This document shows positions 49,315 through 57,328 of a DNA stretch of 64,000 nt, one piece after another; position 1 is the stretch's first letter, and every line of letters starts with the position of its first letter. The stretch comes from Candidatus Saccharimonadota bacterium (GTDB taxonomy: Bacteria; Patescibacteriota; Saccharimonadia; Saccharimonadales; Saccharimonadaceae). Under the pieces are notes generated by a model. The model saw only the letters and a program-made list of their open reading frames with translations. It was not told where the DNA came from and ran no database searches. The translations under genes were made by a program, and so were the position numbers. The DNA is taken from contig JAFWLE010000004.1 of assembly GCA_017511205.1 (NCBI GenBank), positions 42,183 through 106,182 on the forward strand. The letters run 5' to 3'.

Positions 49315-49315
49315 T
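49276..49315 (+). repeat. Left 40-bp direct repeat flanking the type VII locus
   Basis: 34 of 40 bases match 57290-57329, and the last 15 are identical (ACTATATGATATAAT read through). Four of six differences are silent in the coding frame, as expected for two diverged copies of a real gene end. Confidence 0.85.
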
Positions 49316-49362
49316 TCGAGCTGTTTCAGCGTCATATTGTCTTCATAATAAATAGACTATGC

Positions 49363-49368
49363 TATAAT
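49363..49368 (+). promoter_or_regulatory. -10 box for the type VII locus
   Basis: ATGCTATAAT (extended -10) ends 6 bases before the ATG of the 21-codon leader at 49375. Confidence 0.65.
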
Positions 49369-49374
49369 ATAAAC

Positions 49375-49440
49375 ATGAGCGTTTACGTTGTGGGCAACCG
49401 GAGGTTTGAGATTAATGATATTAAACTGAGGCTTAAGTAA
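49375..49440 (+). CDS. 21-codon leader peptide before essC
   Basis: The short frame MSVYVVGNRRFEINDIKLRL ends one Lys codon later at TAA, which abuts the essC ATG (TAAATG). It sits at the exact leaderless distance from the -10 box, while essC itself has no close Shine-Dalgarno. I infer that a ribosome starting on the leader reinitiates at essC. It may have no function as a peptide. Confidence 0.55.
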   Translation: MSVYVVGNRRFEINDIKLRLK

Positions 49441-52400
49441 ATGATAGTTCACGTTTTTAATGAGCGGGTTTATTTTTCGCAAAATTTGCCATCAGAAATT
49501 AGAGGTATGTACCCGATTAGTATTGATGGAGAAATTATAGCGAATATTATTGCTGATAACGGTAAGTGGACGATTAAACTAACGGATAAGTATACTTCAG
49601 CGGACGTGTATTTTGGACAGCCTAAGCTAGAATTGTACAAAATATATACCATAAAATCAGAATATAGTGGCGAGATGTTTCGCATGGTGGCGACACCGAG
49701 GTATAATCCGAATGCCCAGACCTACGACGTGCTATCTAGTCGTATAACGATAGGTAGTGATGAAAGATGTGATGTCTATTACCCTCTGGAAATCAATAAA
49801 GGTGAAGTGCTAAGAGTTTCTCTAGTTGATTCAAAATGGATGGCCGAAACAAATTCTCAGAACTTTTTTGTATCCTCTGAGAGGTTGCAAAATGGGCAGG
49901 CAATATTAAGCGGTGACTACGTATTCTTTTATGGATTGAAAATAATATTCGTGGGCTCGAGGGTAATAATTGATAATCCGAATCAAGCAGCAAAAGTGAG
50001 GGCTAACCTGAAGCCTTGTGCACAAGATAAGACACATCCACCAATAGCGGTGGAGCGAAACAATAACAATGTAAAAGAAGACGAACCACTATACACAGAA
50101 GAGGACTATTTCTATAAATCACCACGGCTTAACTATGTGATTGAAGAGACGAGTGTGAATATAGACACACCACCGGATCCAATTGTAGAAGATGATATGC
50201 CGGCTATCTTGACAATTGGACCGGAATTGACGATGGCCGCGGCATCAGTACTGTCGATGATGGGCCTGATTGTGTCGCTAAACTCAGGGGAAGATGGGGA
50301 ATCCATGGTGTGGGTATCAATCGCCGCAATGGTTTTTACAATTGTCGGGACTCTGGCTTGGCCGATTATATCAAGAAAATATGGCAAATGGCGGGTACGC
50401 AAAAGGGAAGAGAAGCGTCAAAAAAAGTATATGAAGTATTTGCTGCAAAAGCAACATTTAATTGATTTTATAAAGGCCAATCAAAAGCAGACTTTAATTG
50501 AGAACCATCCAATTCCACAGCAATGCGTAAAGATTATTATGAACAGAAGTAGAGAATTGTGGCAGAGAAACATCCAACATGATGATTTTCTGAATATACG
50601 ATTAGGATTAGGAAACGTAGCTACGAAAATAGCGATAGAAAGGCCAAGAGAAGCCTTTTCACTAGATGACGATGACGGGCTGTTTTTAGCACTTAAAAAG
50701 ACGGTGAATGATGCACTAGTGATTAATGACGCACCAATTACCTATAATTTTACGGATCATAACATTGATGCTGTAATTGGTGATGCAAAACTAGTCAAGC
50801 GATTTATGGACTGTGTATTCCTCCAGATTCTGACATTTCATTCTTATACTGATTTGAAGATAGTCGTCTTTACGAAAGAACCACATAAGTGGGACTATTT
50901 GAGGATTGTACCACACGTATGGGATAATCAAAGAGCAACAAGATACTTTGCTGCATCAGTAGAGGAATTGTCCACGATGTCTAGTGAATTAGAGAAGATT
51001 TTTGATGCCAGGGTGTCAAACGACGAGGAGGTTCAATTAGATGATGATGGCAGCGAGAATGACAATCAGACGGATTTCAGAGATTTTCGCCCGTACTATC
51101 TATTCTTTATAGATGACATTGCAGCAGTTCGAAAAGTACCGTTAATCAATAAGATATTACGATACAAGAGAAATCTGGGCTTTTCAATAATAATAACTTC
51201 GAATAATGTATCGATGCTTCCAAATGAGACAGTTGACTTTATTTTGCTTTCAGGACAAGGATCCTCCATTATGTCTGGTGACACAAAGAGTAATAGAGAT
51301 GTTTTCTCGGCAGACTTCAATAATGGCATTGTAGATATGTATACTGTGGCACAAGGGCTAGCAAATGTTCCGATTCATGTAGAAAAGGAAAAGTTTGAGT
51401 TGCCAGTTTCGTTGTCATTCCTAGAGCTTTATAATATAGGTAGAGTAGAGCAATTAAATAGCCCAGTGCGATGGGGCAAAAATGACCCATCAATCAGTTT
51501 ATCAGTACCGATTGGTATTGACCAGAATGATGAAATATTCCGGATGGATATTCATGAAAGAGCGTATGGTCCACACGGGTTGATCGCTGGTACCACTGGT
51601 TCTGGTAAATCAGAATGGATTATTACTTATATACTGTCACTAGCGGTGAATTTTAGCCCAGATGAAGTACAATTTGTGTTAATTGATTATAAAGGCGGTG
51701 GGCTAGCTAAAAGTTTTGAGAATACAGAGTTAGGGGTGAGACTGCCGCATTTAGCGGGCACGATTACGAATTTAGACAAATCGGAAATATTTCGGTCAAT
51801 TGCGGCGATTGAATCGGAATTAAGGCGACGCCAAGCGATCTTCAACACTGCACGTGAAAAGTTAAAAGAGGGTTCGATGGATATTTATAAATATCAGCAG
51901 TATTACAGAAAAGGGTTGGTTGATGAGCCGATGAGCCACATGTTGATTATCTGTGATGAGTTTGCGGAGCTTAAACAACAAGAGCCAGATTTTATGGAAC
52001 AGTTAATTTCTACATCACGTATCGGGCGGTCGCTTGGTGTACATTTAATTTTAGCAACTCAGAAACCGAGCGGGGTGGTAAATGATCAGATTTGGTCGAA
52101 CTCGAAATTCAAAGTTTGTCTCAAAGTACAGGATAGGGGCGACTCCAATGAAATCCTAAAAAAACCGGATGCGGCATATATTAAGCAGACTGGTACATTC
52201 TATTTACAAGTGGGCAATAACGACTATTTCAATTTAGGCCAAGCAGCATGGGCGGGGGCGAAGTACTACCCATCAGATGTGGTGAAGCGCAACGTAGATA
52301 ATTCTATCAAATGCATTGATGACATTGGACGAGTAATTGGCGTTTTCAAAGAAACTGAGGAGGTGCGAGAAAGCCAAGGTGAAGAGCTTTTAAACATTGT

Positions 52401-54018
52401 TTCGTATATTTCAAAGGTCAGCGAGCAGATGGACTTAAAATGTAGACAGATGTGGTTGAAAAACATACCGCCAAAAGTTTTGCTTTCTTCTATAAAGAAG
52501 AAGTATCAAGTGAAGCTGAGCCCGAAGTATACATACAATACAATAATCGGTGAATACGATGAACCAAGACGACAAGAGCAGGGTCCACTGATGGTAAATC
52601 TAGCGGGTGGGAACATCGCAATCATTGGTAAAGCGGATTCAAGCATTGAAAAATTGATTTCAACGATTGTGTGGTCTAGTATTGTGGAGCACACGCCAGC
52701 GGAAATAGCGTATTATATTATTGATTTTGGAACAGAAACTTTGAAAAAATTTGCAAAATTCCCACAGGTAGGAGAAGTAGTGTTTCAAACCGAAGTAGAT
52801 AAGGTAGCAGGGATTCTAAATCTGATTAGCGAGGAGATGAATCGACGAAAAGATATTTTGTCGAACTATAATGGCTCATTTGAATATTATAATAAAGTCG
52901 AATCGGAGAAGATGGGCTTAATTGAAGTGGTAATCAATAATTATGATGTTCTAGGTGAAGTTTTGCCGAAAGCAATGGATGTACTTGGCGAAATGTTTAG
53001 GGATGCGCCGAAGTACGGGATTAATTTTATCGTAAGCACCAATACCCTTACTGCATTAGGAAGTCGGCAGTTGCAATTCTTTAATCATGTGATATTGATG
53101 CAATTAAATGATGATTCTCAATATAGGGCGATTACAAATTGTAGACGAGGGCTTATCCCAAAGAAAGTAGTAGGGCGAGGAATTTGTAAACTAGATGCTA
53201 GTAGCGACAATTCATATTGTGAATTCCAAACAGCCATGATTGCACCTGAAGATAAGGAGCTCGAGGTAATCAAAAAGTATGCAGATGTATGTGTAGAATA
53301 CTATAAATGTAAAGTAAAGCAACTAGCTAAGATACCAGAAGATATTTCGAGCGATGATGTTGTAAGTTATATTACCGATCTCGCTAATGTACCGATTGGG
53401 CTAGATTTGTATGGAAAAGAAATTGCTAAATACGATTTCGCAGGGCATAAGATGCATCTAGTAACTGGCACCGAAATTAGAAATAGTATGAGCTTTATCT
53501 ATGGACTAACAGCGGTATTATCAAAAGTGCAGAATGTAAAAGTACGGGTGGTGGACATGCTAGGAGTGTTTAAGAAGCCGATTCTAGACATCAAACTATT
53601 CAATGATAATATCGACGTGGTGTTCGGCGCATTGGAAAAAGACGTGCTAACTAGGACGGATACACAGGACTACGCGGTAAACTTGATTATTGGGGCCGGT
53701 CATTATAAAAACTATTTATCAAGCGGAGGGGTGGAGATTTTCCAAAATATGTTTAATCACGTGAGTGAAAGCAAAAAATCGGTGTTTGTGTTAATAGATG
53801 ATTATGATAAATTAAGAACGCTAAAACTGGAACCATGGTTTAGCAAAGTAGATGATACTAGGGGACTCTGGTTGGGTGAAGGGCTTAGCAATCAGAGCTT
53901 AATTGAATGTGAACCAGTGAGATCTGAAGATAAGAAGTATAATTATGATGGACTTGGATTTGAAGTAGAAGATAAGAAGTACAAAGTATTGAAGACAATA
54001 ATGGACGAGGATGAATAA
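49441..54018 (+). CDS. essC: Type VII secretion ATPase EssC-like (FHA plus FtsK/SpoIIIE domains)
   Basis: The 1525 residues show the EssC/YukBA layout. An N-terminal region with an FHA fold (ITIGSDERCDV near residue 100) is followed by two membrane helices at about 258-282 and 290-313 and a cytoplasmic linker domain. The first FtsK/SpoIIIE ATPase has intact Walker A GTTGSGKS (717-724), LIDYKGGGLA and Walker B MLIICDEFAEL (about 834-844). Two further ATPase-like domains have degenerate P-loops (GKADSSIE near 1062, TGTEIRNS near 1341). Such proteins form the hexameric channel motor for WXG100 substrates. Codons such as ATA, AGA, AGG and GTA are conspicuously more common than in flanking genes. 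Confidence 0.93.
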   Translation: MIVHVFNERVYFSQNLPSEIRGMYPISIDGEIIANIIADNGKWTIKLTDKYTSADVYFGQPKLELYKIYTIKSEYSGEMFRMVATPRYNPNAQTYDVLSSRITIGSDERCDVYYPLEINKGEVLRVSLVDSKWMAETNSQNFFVSSERLQNGQAILSGDYVFFYGLKIIFVGSRVIIDNPNQAAKVRANLKPCAQDKTHPPIAVERNNNNVKEDEPLYTEEDYFYKSPRLNYVIEETSVNIDTPPDPIVEDDMPAILTIGPELTMAAASVLSMMGLIVSLNSGEDGESMVWVSIAAMVFTIVGTLAWPIISRKYGKWRVRKREEKRQKKYMKYLLQKQHLIDFIKANQKQTLIENHPIPQQCVKIIMNRSRELWQRNIQHDDFLNIRLGLGNVATKIAIERPREAFSLDDDDGLFLALKKTVNDALVINDAPITYNFTDHNIDAVIGDAKLVKRFMDCVFLQILTFHSYTDLKIVVFTKEPHKWDYLRIVPHVWDNQRATRYFAASVEELSTMSSELEKIFDARVSNDEEVQLDDDGSENDNQTDFRDFRPYYLFFIDDIAAVRKVPLINKILRYKRNLGFSIIITSNNVSMLPNETVDFILLSGQGSSIMSGDTKSNRDVFSADFNNGIVDMYTVAQGLANVPIHVEKEKFELPVSLSFLELYNIGRVEQLNSPVRWGKNDPSISLSVPIGIDQNDEIFRMDIHERAYGPHGLIAGTTGSGKSEWIITYILSLAVNFSPDEVQFVLIDYKGGGLAKSFENTELGVRLPHLAGTITNLDKSEIFRSIAAIESELRRRQAIFNTAREKLKEGSMDIYKYQQYYRKGLVDEPMSHMLIICDEFAELKQQEPDFMEQLISTSRIGRSLGVHLILATQKPSGVVNDQIWSNSKFKVCLKVQDRGDSNEILKKPDAAYIKQTGTFYLQVGNNDYFNLGQAAWAGAKYYPSDVVKRNVDNSIKCIDDIGRVIGVFKETEEVRESQGEELLNIVSYISKVSEQMDLKCRQMWLKNIPPKVLLSSIKKKYQVKLSPKYTYNTIIGEYDEPRRQEQGPLMVNLAGGNIAIIGKADSSIEKLISTIVWSSIVEHTPAEIAYYIIDFGTETLKKFAKFPQVGEVVFQTEVDKVAGILNLISEEMNRRKDILSNYNGSFEYYNKVESEKMGLIEVVINNYDVLGEVLPKAMDVLGEMFRDAPKYGINFIVSTNTLTALGSRQLQFFNHVILMQLNDDSQYRAITNCRRGLIPKKVVGRGICKLDASSDNSYCEFQTAMIAPEDKELEVIKKYADVCVEYYKCKVKQLAKIPEDISSDDVVSYITDLANVPIGLDLYGKEIAKYDFAGHKMHLVTGTEIRNSMSFIYGLTAVLSKVQNVKVRVVDMLGVFKKPILDIKLFNDNIDVVFGALEKDVLTRTDTQDYAVNLIIGAGHYKNYLSSGGVEIFQNMFNHVSESKKSVFVLIDDYDKLRTLKLEPWFSKVDDTRGLWLGEGLSNQSLIECEPVRSEDKKYNYDGLGFEVEDKKYKVLKTIMDEDE

Positions 54019-54272
54019 TGGAATACAAAGTGCTAGTTAAATTATTTGTACCCGAGATAGAGAATGCTTATGAAGCGTATATCCCAATTAATAAAACCGT
54101 TGGGCAGGTGTCGCTACTTTTAAATCATATGGTGAGTAGCTTGTCAGGGGTTTATCCAGCGGAGAGCAATATAATACTCTATAATCGTCGAACAAATACG
54201 CCATATGATAGGGGGATACTAGTACGAGATACGGACATTCGAAACGGCACGGAATTAGTGATGATCTCATAG
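54018..54272 (+). CDS. YukD/EsaB-like ubiquitin-fold protein
   Basis: The 84 residues (MEYKVLVKLFVPEIENAYEA ... GTELVMIS) have the beta-grasp spacing of YukD/EsaB: two N-terminal strands, a helix (TVGQVSLLLNHMV), a strand LYNRRTN and a final strand after DIRNG. EsaB-type proteins are small regulators or components of T7SSb. The ATG overlaps the essC stop by one base. Its position next to essC agrees with the Firmicutes gene set. Confidence 0.78.
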   Translation: MEYKVLVKLFVPEIENAYEAYIPINKTVGQVSLLLNHMVSSLSGVYPAESNIILYNRRTNTPYDRGILVRDTDIRNGTELVMIS

Positions 54273-54292
54273 AGTATTTTATCGATATAGCC

Positions 54293-54321
54293 TTTACATT
54301 GCAATTTGGTTGGACTATAAT
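54293..54321 (+). promoter_or_regulatory. Promoter of the WXG100 gene cluster
   Basis: TTTACA (54293-54298) and TATAAT (54316-54321) are 17 bases apart, giving the small substrate-like genes a promoter separate from essC. Confidence 0.7.
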
Positions 54322-54381
54322 AGAAGACAGAAAGGAGATAATACACACGACTTTAGGAGCGGTTGTAAAAAAAGTTTTCTA

Positions 54382-54720
54382 ATGGACCAAGTAATTACTG
54401 GTATAAAGGAAGGAGAACTGGGTTCTCTTAGCTTGGAGGTTATGGGCTATGCGGAGAGAATATCCGAGATTTTTGATCGGATTGAATCTGCTATGGACAG
54501 AATACCTGCATGCTTCCAAGGCACTCCTAGTGAAGCGATCAATCAACATTATCAGGAAATACGGTCTAATTTTCCAGTTATAAAGGATAATGTGACCAGC
54601 TATTCGAATGATTTGATTACGCTCATTAATCGAGTGCATGAGAACAATAAATATCTGAGTGGGCTGTTTCGAGACTATACTAGCGATATACGAGGTAAGA
54701 TTAAAACCAATAATAGTTAA
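54382..54720 (+). CDS. WXG100-like helical protein (FxG variant)
   Basis: From the ATG at 54382 the product has 112 residues: two long helices separated by ACFQGTPSEAINQHYQEI. This is the WXG turn with Phe for Trp, followed by the usual aromatic/Glu pattern. The gene lacks a near Shine-Dalgarno; AAAGGAG at 54331 is too far and is followed by ATA codons in another frame that ends TAATG over this start. The start is therefore uncertain. It is the first gene after the cluster promoter, and I take it as a secreted or chaperone partner of the system. Confidence 0.7.
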   Translation: MDQVITGIKEGELGSLSLEVMGYAERISEIFDRIESAMDRIPACFQGTPSEAINQHYQEIRSNFPVIKDNVTSYSNDLITLINRVHENNKYLSGLFRDYTSDIRGKIKTNNS

Positions 54721-54734
54721 AGGAGATATAAATA

Positions 54735-55052
54735 ATGGTAGAAGCAAACATACAACAATCCACAATTGGGTATGACACCCAAGGCGTGGATGATATGCTG
54801 AGGGAAATAAAGACCAAAGTCATTCTCGAAGCAGCAGAGGAAATGAAGACTAGTGTCAATTCTTTGAATGAGGCGATAGATAGTATTTGGGTAGGGACAT
54901 CAGCTGATCAGTTCAAACAGAATATGCAAAGCGATGTAACAAAAATCAGCCGTAAGTTAGAAGAGTCCTACAACGTGCTAGAGAGTAGGATTTGGGGAAT
55001 TGTTTCATCGATGAGTGAAGCTGATCAAAACTTAATAAAGAGCAGGGTATAA
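54735..55052 (+). CDS. WXG100 family protein
   Basis: At 105 residues this is the canonical ESAT-6/WXG100 size. Helix 1 ends NEAIDSIWVGTSADQFKQNM, with Trp-Val-Gly in the hairpin, and helix 2 runs DVTKISRKLEESYNVLESRI. Such proteins form helical-hairpin dimers exported by the EssC motor. The YxxxD/E signal is not obvious in the tail (SEADQNLIKSRV). AAAGGAGAT precedes the ATG. Confidence 0.88.
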   Translation: MVEANIQQSTIGYDTQGVDDMLREIKTKVILEAAEEMKTSVNSLNEAIDSIWVGTSADQFKQNMQSDVTKISRKLEESYNVLESRIWGIVSSMSEADQNLIKSRV

Positions 55053-55062
55053 AGGAGGAAAA

Positions 55063-55794
55063 ATGTTACCATCAGATAGAGGAAAAGGTTCAAGCAATTT
55101 TCAACCAGCTGACAACCACACTATTAAAAGCGGCAGTAAAGGTAGCGGCAGCAAAGGTAGCGGCAGCAAACCTAAAGGTAGCGGCAGCAAACCTAAAGGT
55201 AGCGGCAGCAAACCTAAAGGTAGCGGCAGCAAACCTAAAGGTAGCGGCAGCAAACCTAAAGGTAAAGGCAATACTAAAGGTAGCGGCAGCAAACCTAAAG
55301 GTAAAGGCAATACTAAAGGTAAAGGCAATACTGGTGCCATAAAGAGTAGTGGTTCCTTTACTAGAAACATTGATGCCATAAAGAGTAGTGATCCCTTTAT
55401 TAGTAATGAAAAAGAAGTAACCTCAACCGCATATTCGGCTGGAAAAGGATTGGTATCCGGTCCAGGCTTCGTTGGTATGAATACTGATAATGTGCCAGAA
55501 TTTCACAGGGCAGTTGATGTATATCGCGATAAAATTCAAGGGATAATTGACAAGCTGGTTATAACCCCACAAACAGAGGGAGCTCTTAAAGGCGAAGTAG
55601 CTAATGCAGCATTAGAATACCTTGCTGCTGTAAAAGATGAACTAAAAAACTACGTCTCAGCAATTGAATTCGAAAAAGAAGAAATAAACAAAGCGCAAGC
55701 TGAGTGGGAAGCTCGGGCTGGAGAAATAGCCAAGGAGGTTACAACCGATTCGGATAACATTCGCTCGCAATCAGGTAGTATTATACTAGACTAA
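55063..55794 (+). CDS. Helical protein with basic KPKGSGS tandem repeats, candidate substrate
   Basis: The 243-residue product has a Gly/Ser/Lys/Pro-rich region (about residues 22-92) of 7-residue SKPKGSG units drifting to KGNTKGK, then two IKSSxxF repeats. A C-terminal helical domain (about 140-243) ends with a W-x-A-R turn (AEWEARAGEIAKEVTT). AAAGGAGG gives it a strong ribosome binding site. It lies between WXG-type genes. The basic linker plus helical domain recalls a secreted partner of a WXG100 chaperone, but no toxin domain is visible. Confidence 0.7.
   Translation: MLPSDRGKGSSNFQPADNHTIKSGSKGSGSKGSGSKPKGSGSKPKGSGSKPKGSGSKPKGSGSKPKGKGNTKGSGSKPKGKGNTKGKGNTGAIKSSGSFTRNIDAIKSSDPFISNEKEVTSTAYSAGKGLVSGPGFVGMNTDNVPEFHRAVDVYRDKIQGIIDKLVITPQTEGALKGEVANAALEYLAAVKDELKNYVSAIEFEKEEINKAQAEWEARAGEIAKEVTTDSDNIRSQSGSIILD
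55130..55333 (+). repeat. 21-bp tandem repeat inside coding sequence
   Basis: The unit AAAGGTAGCGGCAGCAAACC plus T recurs in tandem, with variant AAAGGTAAAGGCAATACT units downstream. It encodes the KGSGSKP series. Copy number is likely to vary by slippage. Confidence 0.9.
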
Positions 55795-55814
55795 TTTAGA
55801 CAAAAAGGAACAAT

Positions 55815-56195
55815 ATGCCAGAACTGACAGATCATATGGCAACGGTACAACAAGAGATCCAAAGATATCAATCCTTGAAAGCTCAGATTGAGGCAGTGAT
55901 CTCAGAATTAAACTCGGCTAGCAGCCAGGTTGATAACCTTAATGAAGGACTAGATAATGCCTATTTGATTGATGGGAACAATGCCTTTGACCATACTCTA
56001 GTTACTGGATTAAAACGAAAAGTTGAGGAGGTGCCGCTTTACTTAAGCGGCACCGTAATCCCAGCAATTGACGAGAAGATAATCGCTTTGCAAGGGGATT
56101 CTATGCATCTACAGGAAGCAGAGATCTCTTATCAGGATGAGCCACAAACATCTGCTAACAGACTTGATGGTAATAATAATAACAAGAATAATTAG
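55815..56195 (+). CDS. Helical protein of the type VII locus
   Basis: The 126 residues are a coiled coil (HMATVQQEIQRYQSLKAQIE; AVISELNSASSQVDNLNEGL), followed by a second helical part and an Asn-rich tail (DGNNNNKNN). The size, position and amphipathic heptads recall the DUF5082/DUF5344-type accessory proteins found beside LXG genes in Firmicutes T7SSb loci, although I cannot assign one. AAAAAGGAAC precedes the ATG. Confidence 0.65.
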   Translation: MPELTDHMATVQQEIQRYQSLKAQIEAVISELNSASSQVDNLNEGLDNAYLIDGNNAFDHTLVTGLKRKVEEVPLYLSGTVIPAIDEKIIALQGDSMHLQEAEISYQDEPQTSANRLDGNNNNKNN

Positions 56196-56226
56196 GCCAA
56201 CAACAAGAAAGGTAATTTAGAAAAAA

Positions 56227-56535
56227 ATGATTTCTTATGCGGACACGGAAGAACTCGGGCTAATTTCTAGCGAGGTACAAACAGCGGCAGAAGATCTTGA
56301 GATAGAAATAAAGGCATTGTTTAACCGTTTAAGAAATGTCCCGCAAGAAACAAAAGAATGGATAGGTGGTCAGGCGAACTATTATTTTACCTCAGTAGCC
56401 CAAGATGAAGGGAAATACTTAGAATTTGTTGATAGTATTAAGTTACTAGGACAAGAATTGAAAAAAGAAGCCGAAGATTTGCAAGTAATTTTGGAGAAAA
56501 AGAAAAATGAGCAAGCTGGTTTATCCAAAGGATAG
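56227..56535 (+). CDS. WXG100-like protein (WIGG)
   Basis: The 102 residues contain two helices joined by QETKEWIGGQANYYFTSVAQ, a Trp-Ile-Gly turn at the midpoint as in the WXG100 family. Helix 2 continues to KKEAEDLQVILEKKKN. GAAAGG lies about 14 bases before the ATG, a weak site. The end overlaps the next gene by 29 bases, suggesting the two products are made together and may pair. Confidence 0.8.
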   Translation: MISYADTEELGLISSEVQTAAEDLEIEIKALFNRLRNVPQETKEWIGGQANYYFTSVAQDEGKYLEFVDSIKLLGQELKKEAEDLQVILEKKKNEQAGLSKG

Positions 56536-56815
56536 CTTATATAGCTACAATAAGACAACTATCGACCATATCGATGAGTGCCTAGAAAGAGCCGTTAAAA
56601 AATGTAATTTTGACGTGCCGAGCGAATTTAAATATGCTAACTATCTAAGTGGGCTTAGTAACACGATACTGGGACTTAAGGATAAGAATAACGCAATTGT
56701 GGATGAAATCCAATTCACGGATAAATATTATTCGGATTTATCGAACGAACTGACAAAAAGAATAAAGAACGTTACGATTCAAAAAATAATAAAACGAGAT
56801 AGGATGATTATCTAG
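56507..56815 (+). CDS. Small helical protein of the type VII locus
   Basis: The 102 residues are mostly helical and Lys/Asn/Asp-rich (DSLYSYNKTTIDHIDECLER ... LTKRIKNVTIQKIIKR), with no WXG turn but a YLSGLSNT segment at the midpoint. The overlap of 29 bases with the WIGG gene makes co-translation likely. No known family is recognised. Confidence 0.6.
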   Translation: MSKLVYPKDSLYSYNKTTIDHIDECLERAVKKCNFDVPSEFKYANYLSGLSNTILGLKDKNNAIVDEIQFTDKYYSDLSNELTKRIKNVTIQKIIKRDRMII

Positions 56816-56819
56816 TATA

Positions 56820-57278
56820 ATGAAAAACGGTGCAGAATTAATAATTGATCATGGGAAAGAGAGGGAAGATATTGACCCCGAAGATGAAGAGGTGGATATT
56901 TCCCTGAAGAAAAATGTGCAACTCGAGGGAGAGTCTAGCTATATTTCTTCTGGAGCGGCAGAAATACCAGTATCTTTTGACAACGCAAAAAAAGACGTTA
57001 ATCGCGAGGTAGAGGAAGGAAAGGAAGAAAAAGAAGAAATAGAAACAGAAGAGACAGAAGAGGAAGAAGAGATAGAACAGGATGAACCAAACGTCGAAGA
57101 TACCTTTGAAAGCCTTCAGGCTAAAATAGGAGATTACCCTTTACCTACACAAAAAGTCGGGGTAATGACTCCACCAGAGCCACCAGCAACTGAACTAGAC
57201 GACGACGATTTGAAAGATGATAATTCTACAGATAGTAAAGGAAATGAGTTCGGGGATATGGGGATAATAGATGAATAA
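56820..57278 (+). CDS. Highly acidic protein of the type VII locus
   Basis: The 152 residues have no membrane helix or signal peptide. A central Glu-rich stretch occupies about 63-95. It ends TQKVGVMTPPEPPATELDDD followed by Asp-rich sequence. The function is not recognisable; its charge is opposite to the basic repeats of the 55063 product, which might allow them to associate. Its stop overlaps an ATG (TAATG) that opens the thioredoxin-end remnant. Confidence 0.55.
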   Translation: MKNGAELIIDHGKEREDIDPEDEEVDISLKKNVQLEGESSYISSGAAEIPVSFDNAKKDVNREVEEGKEEKEEIETEETEEEEEIEQDEPNVEDTFESLQAKIGDYPLPTQKVGVMTPPEPPATELDDDDLKDDNSTDSKGNEFGDMGIIDE

Positions 57279-57328
57279 TGAGGAGTGACTTGCTACTCAT
57301 TAACGAAGTATTACACTATATGATATAA
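57278..57328 (+). pseudogene. Remnant of thioredoxin-like gene 3' end
   Basis: The 16-codon frame MRSDLLLINEVLHYMI ends exactly as the gene at 49060 does (RDLPLINEVLYYMI). Homology starts near base 57284 and includes the embedded TATAAT. I read it as the right end of an inserted segment, carrying a second copy of the target gene's 3' end. It still supplies the mscS -10 box. Confidence 0.75.

Noticed and set aside
55130..55333. Possible CRISPR array
   Set aside because: The repeats are contiguous 21-bp units without spacers and encode a periodic peptide; no cas gene is nearby.
55101..55379. 92-codon minus-strand frame rich in Leu and Pro
   Set aside because: It is the complement of the 21-bp tandem repeat and lacks any start signal; the plus-strand frame has a strong ribosome binding site.
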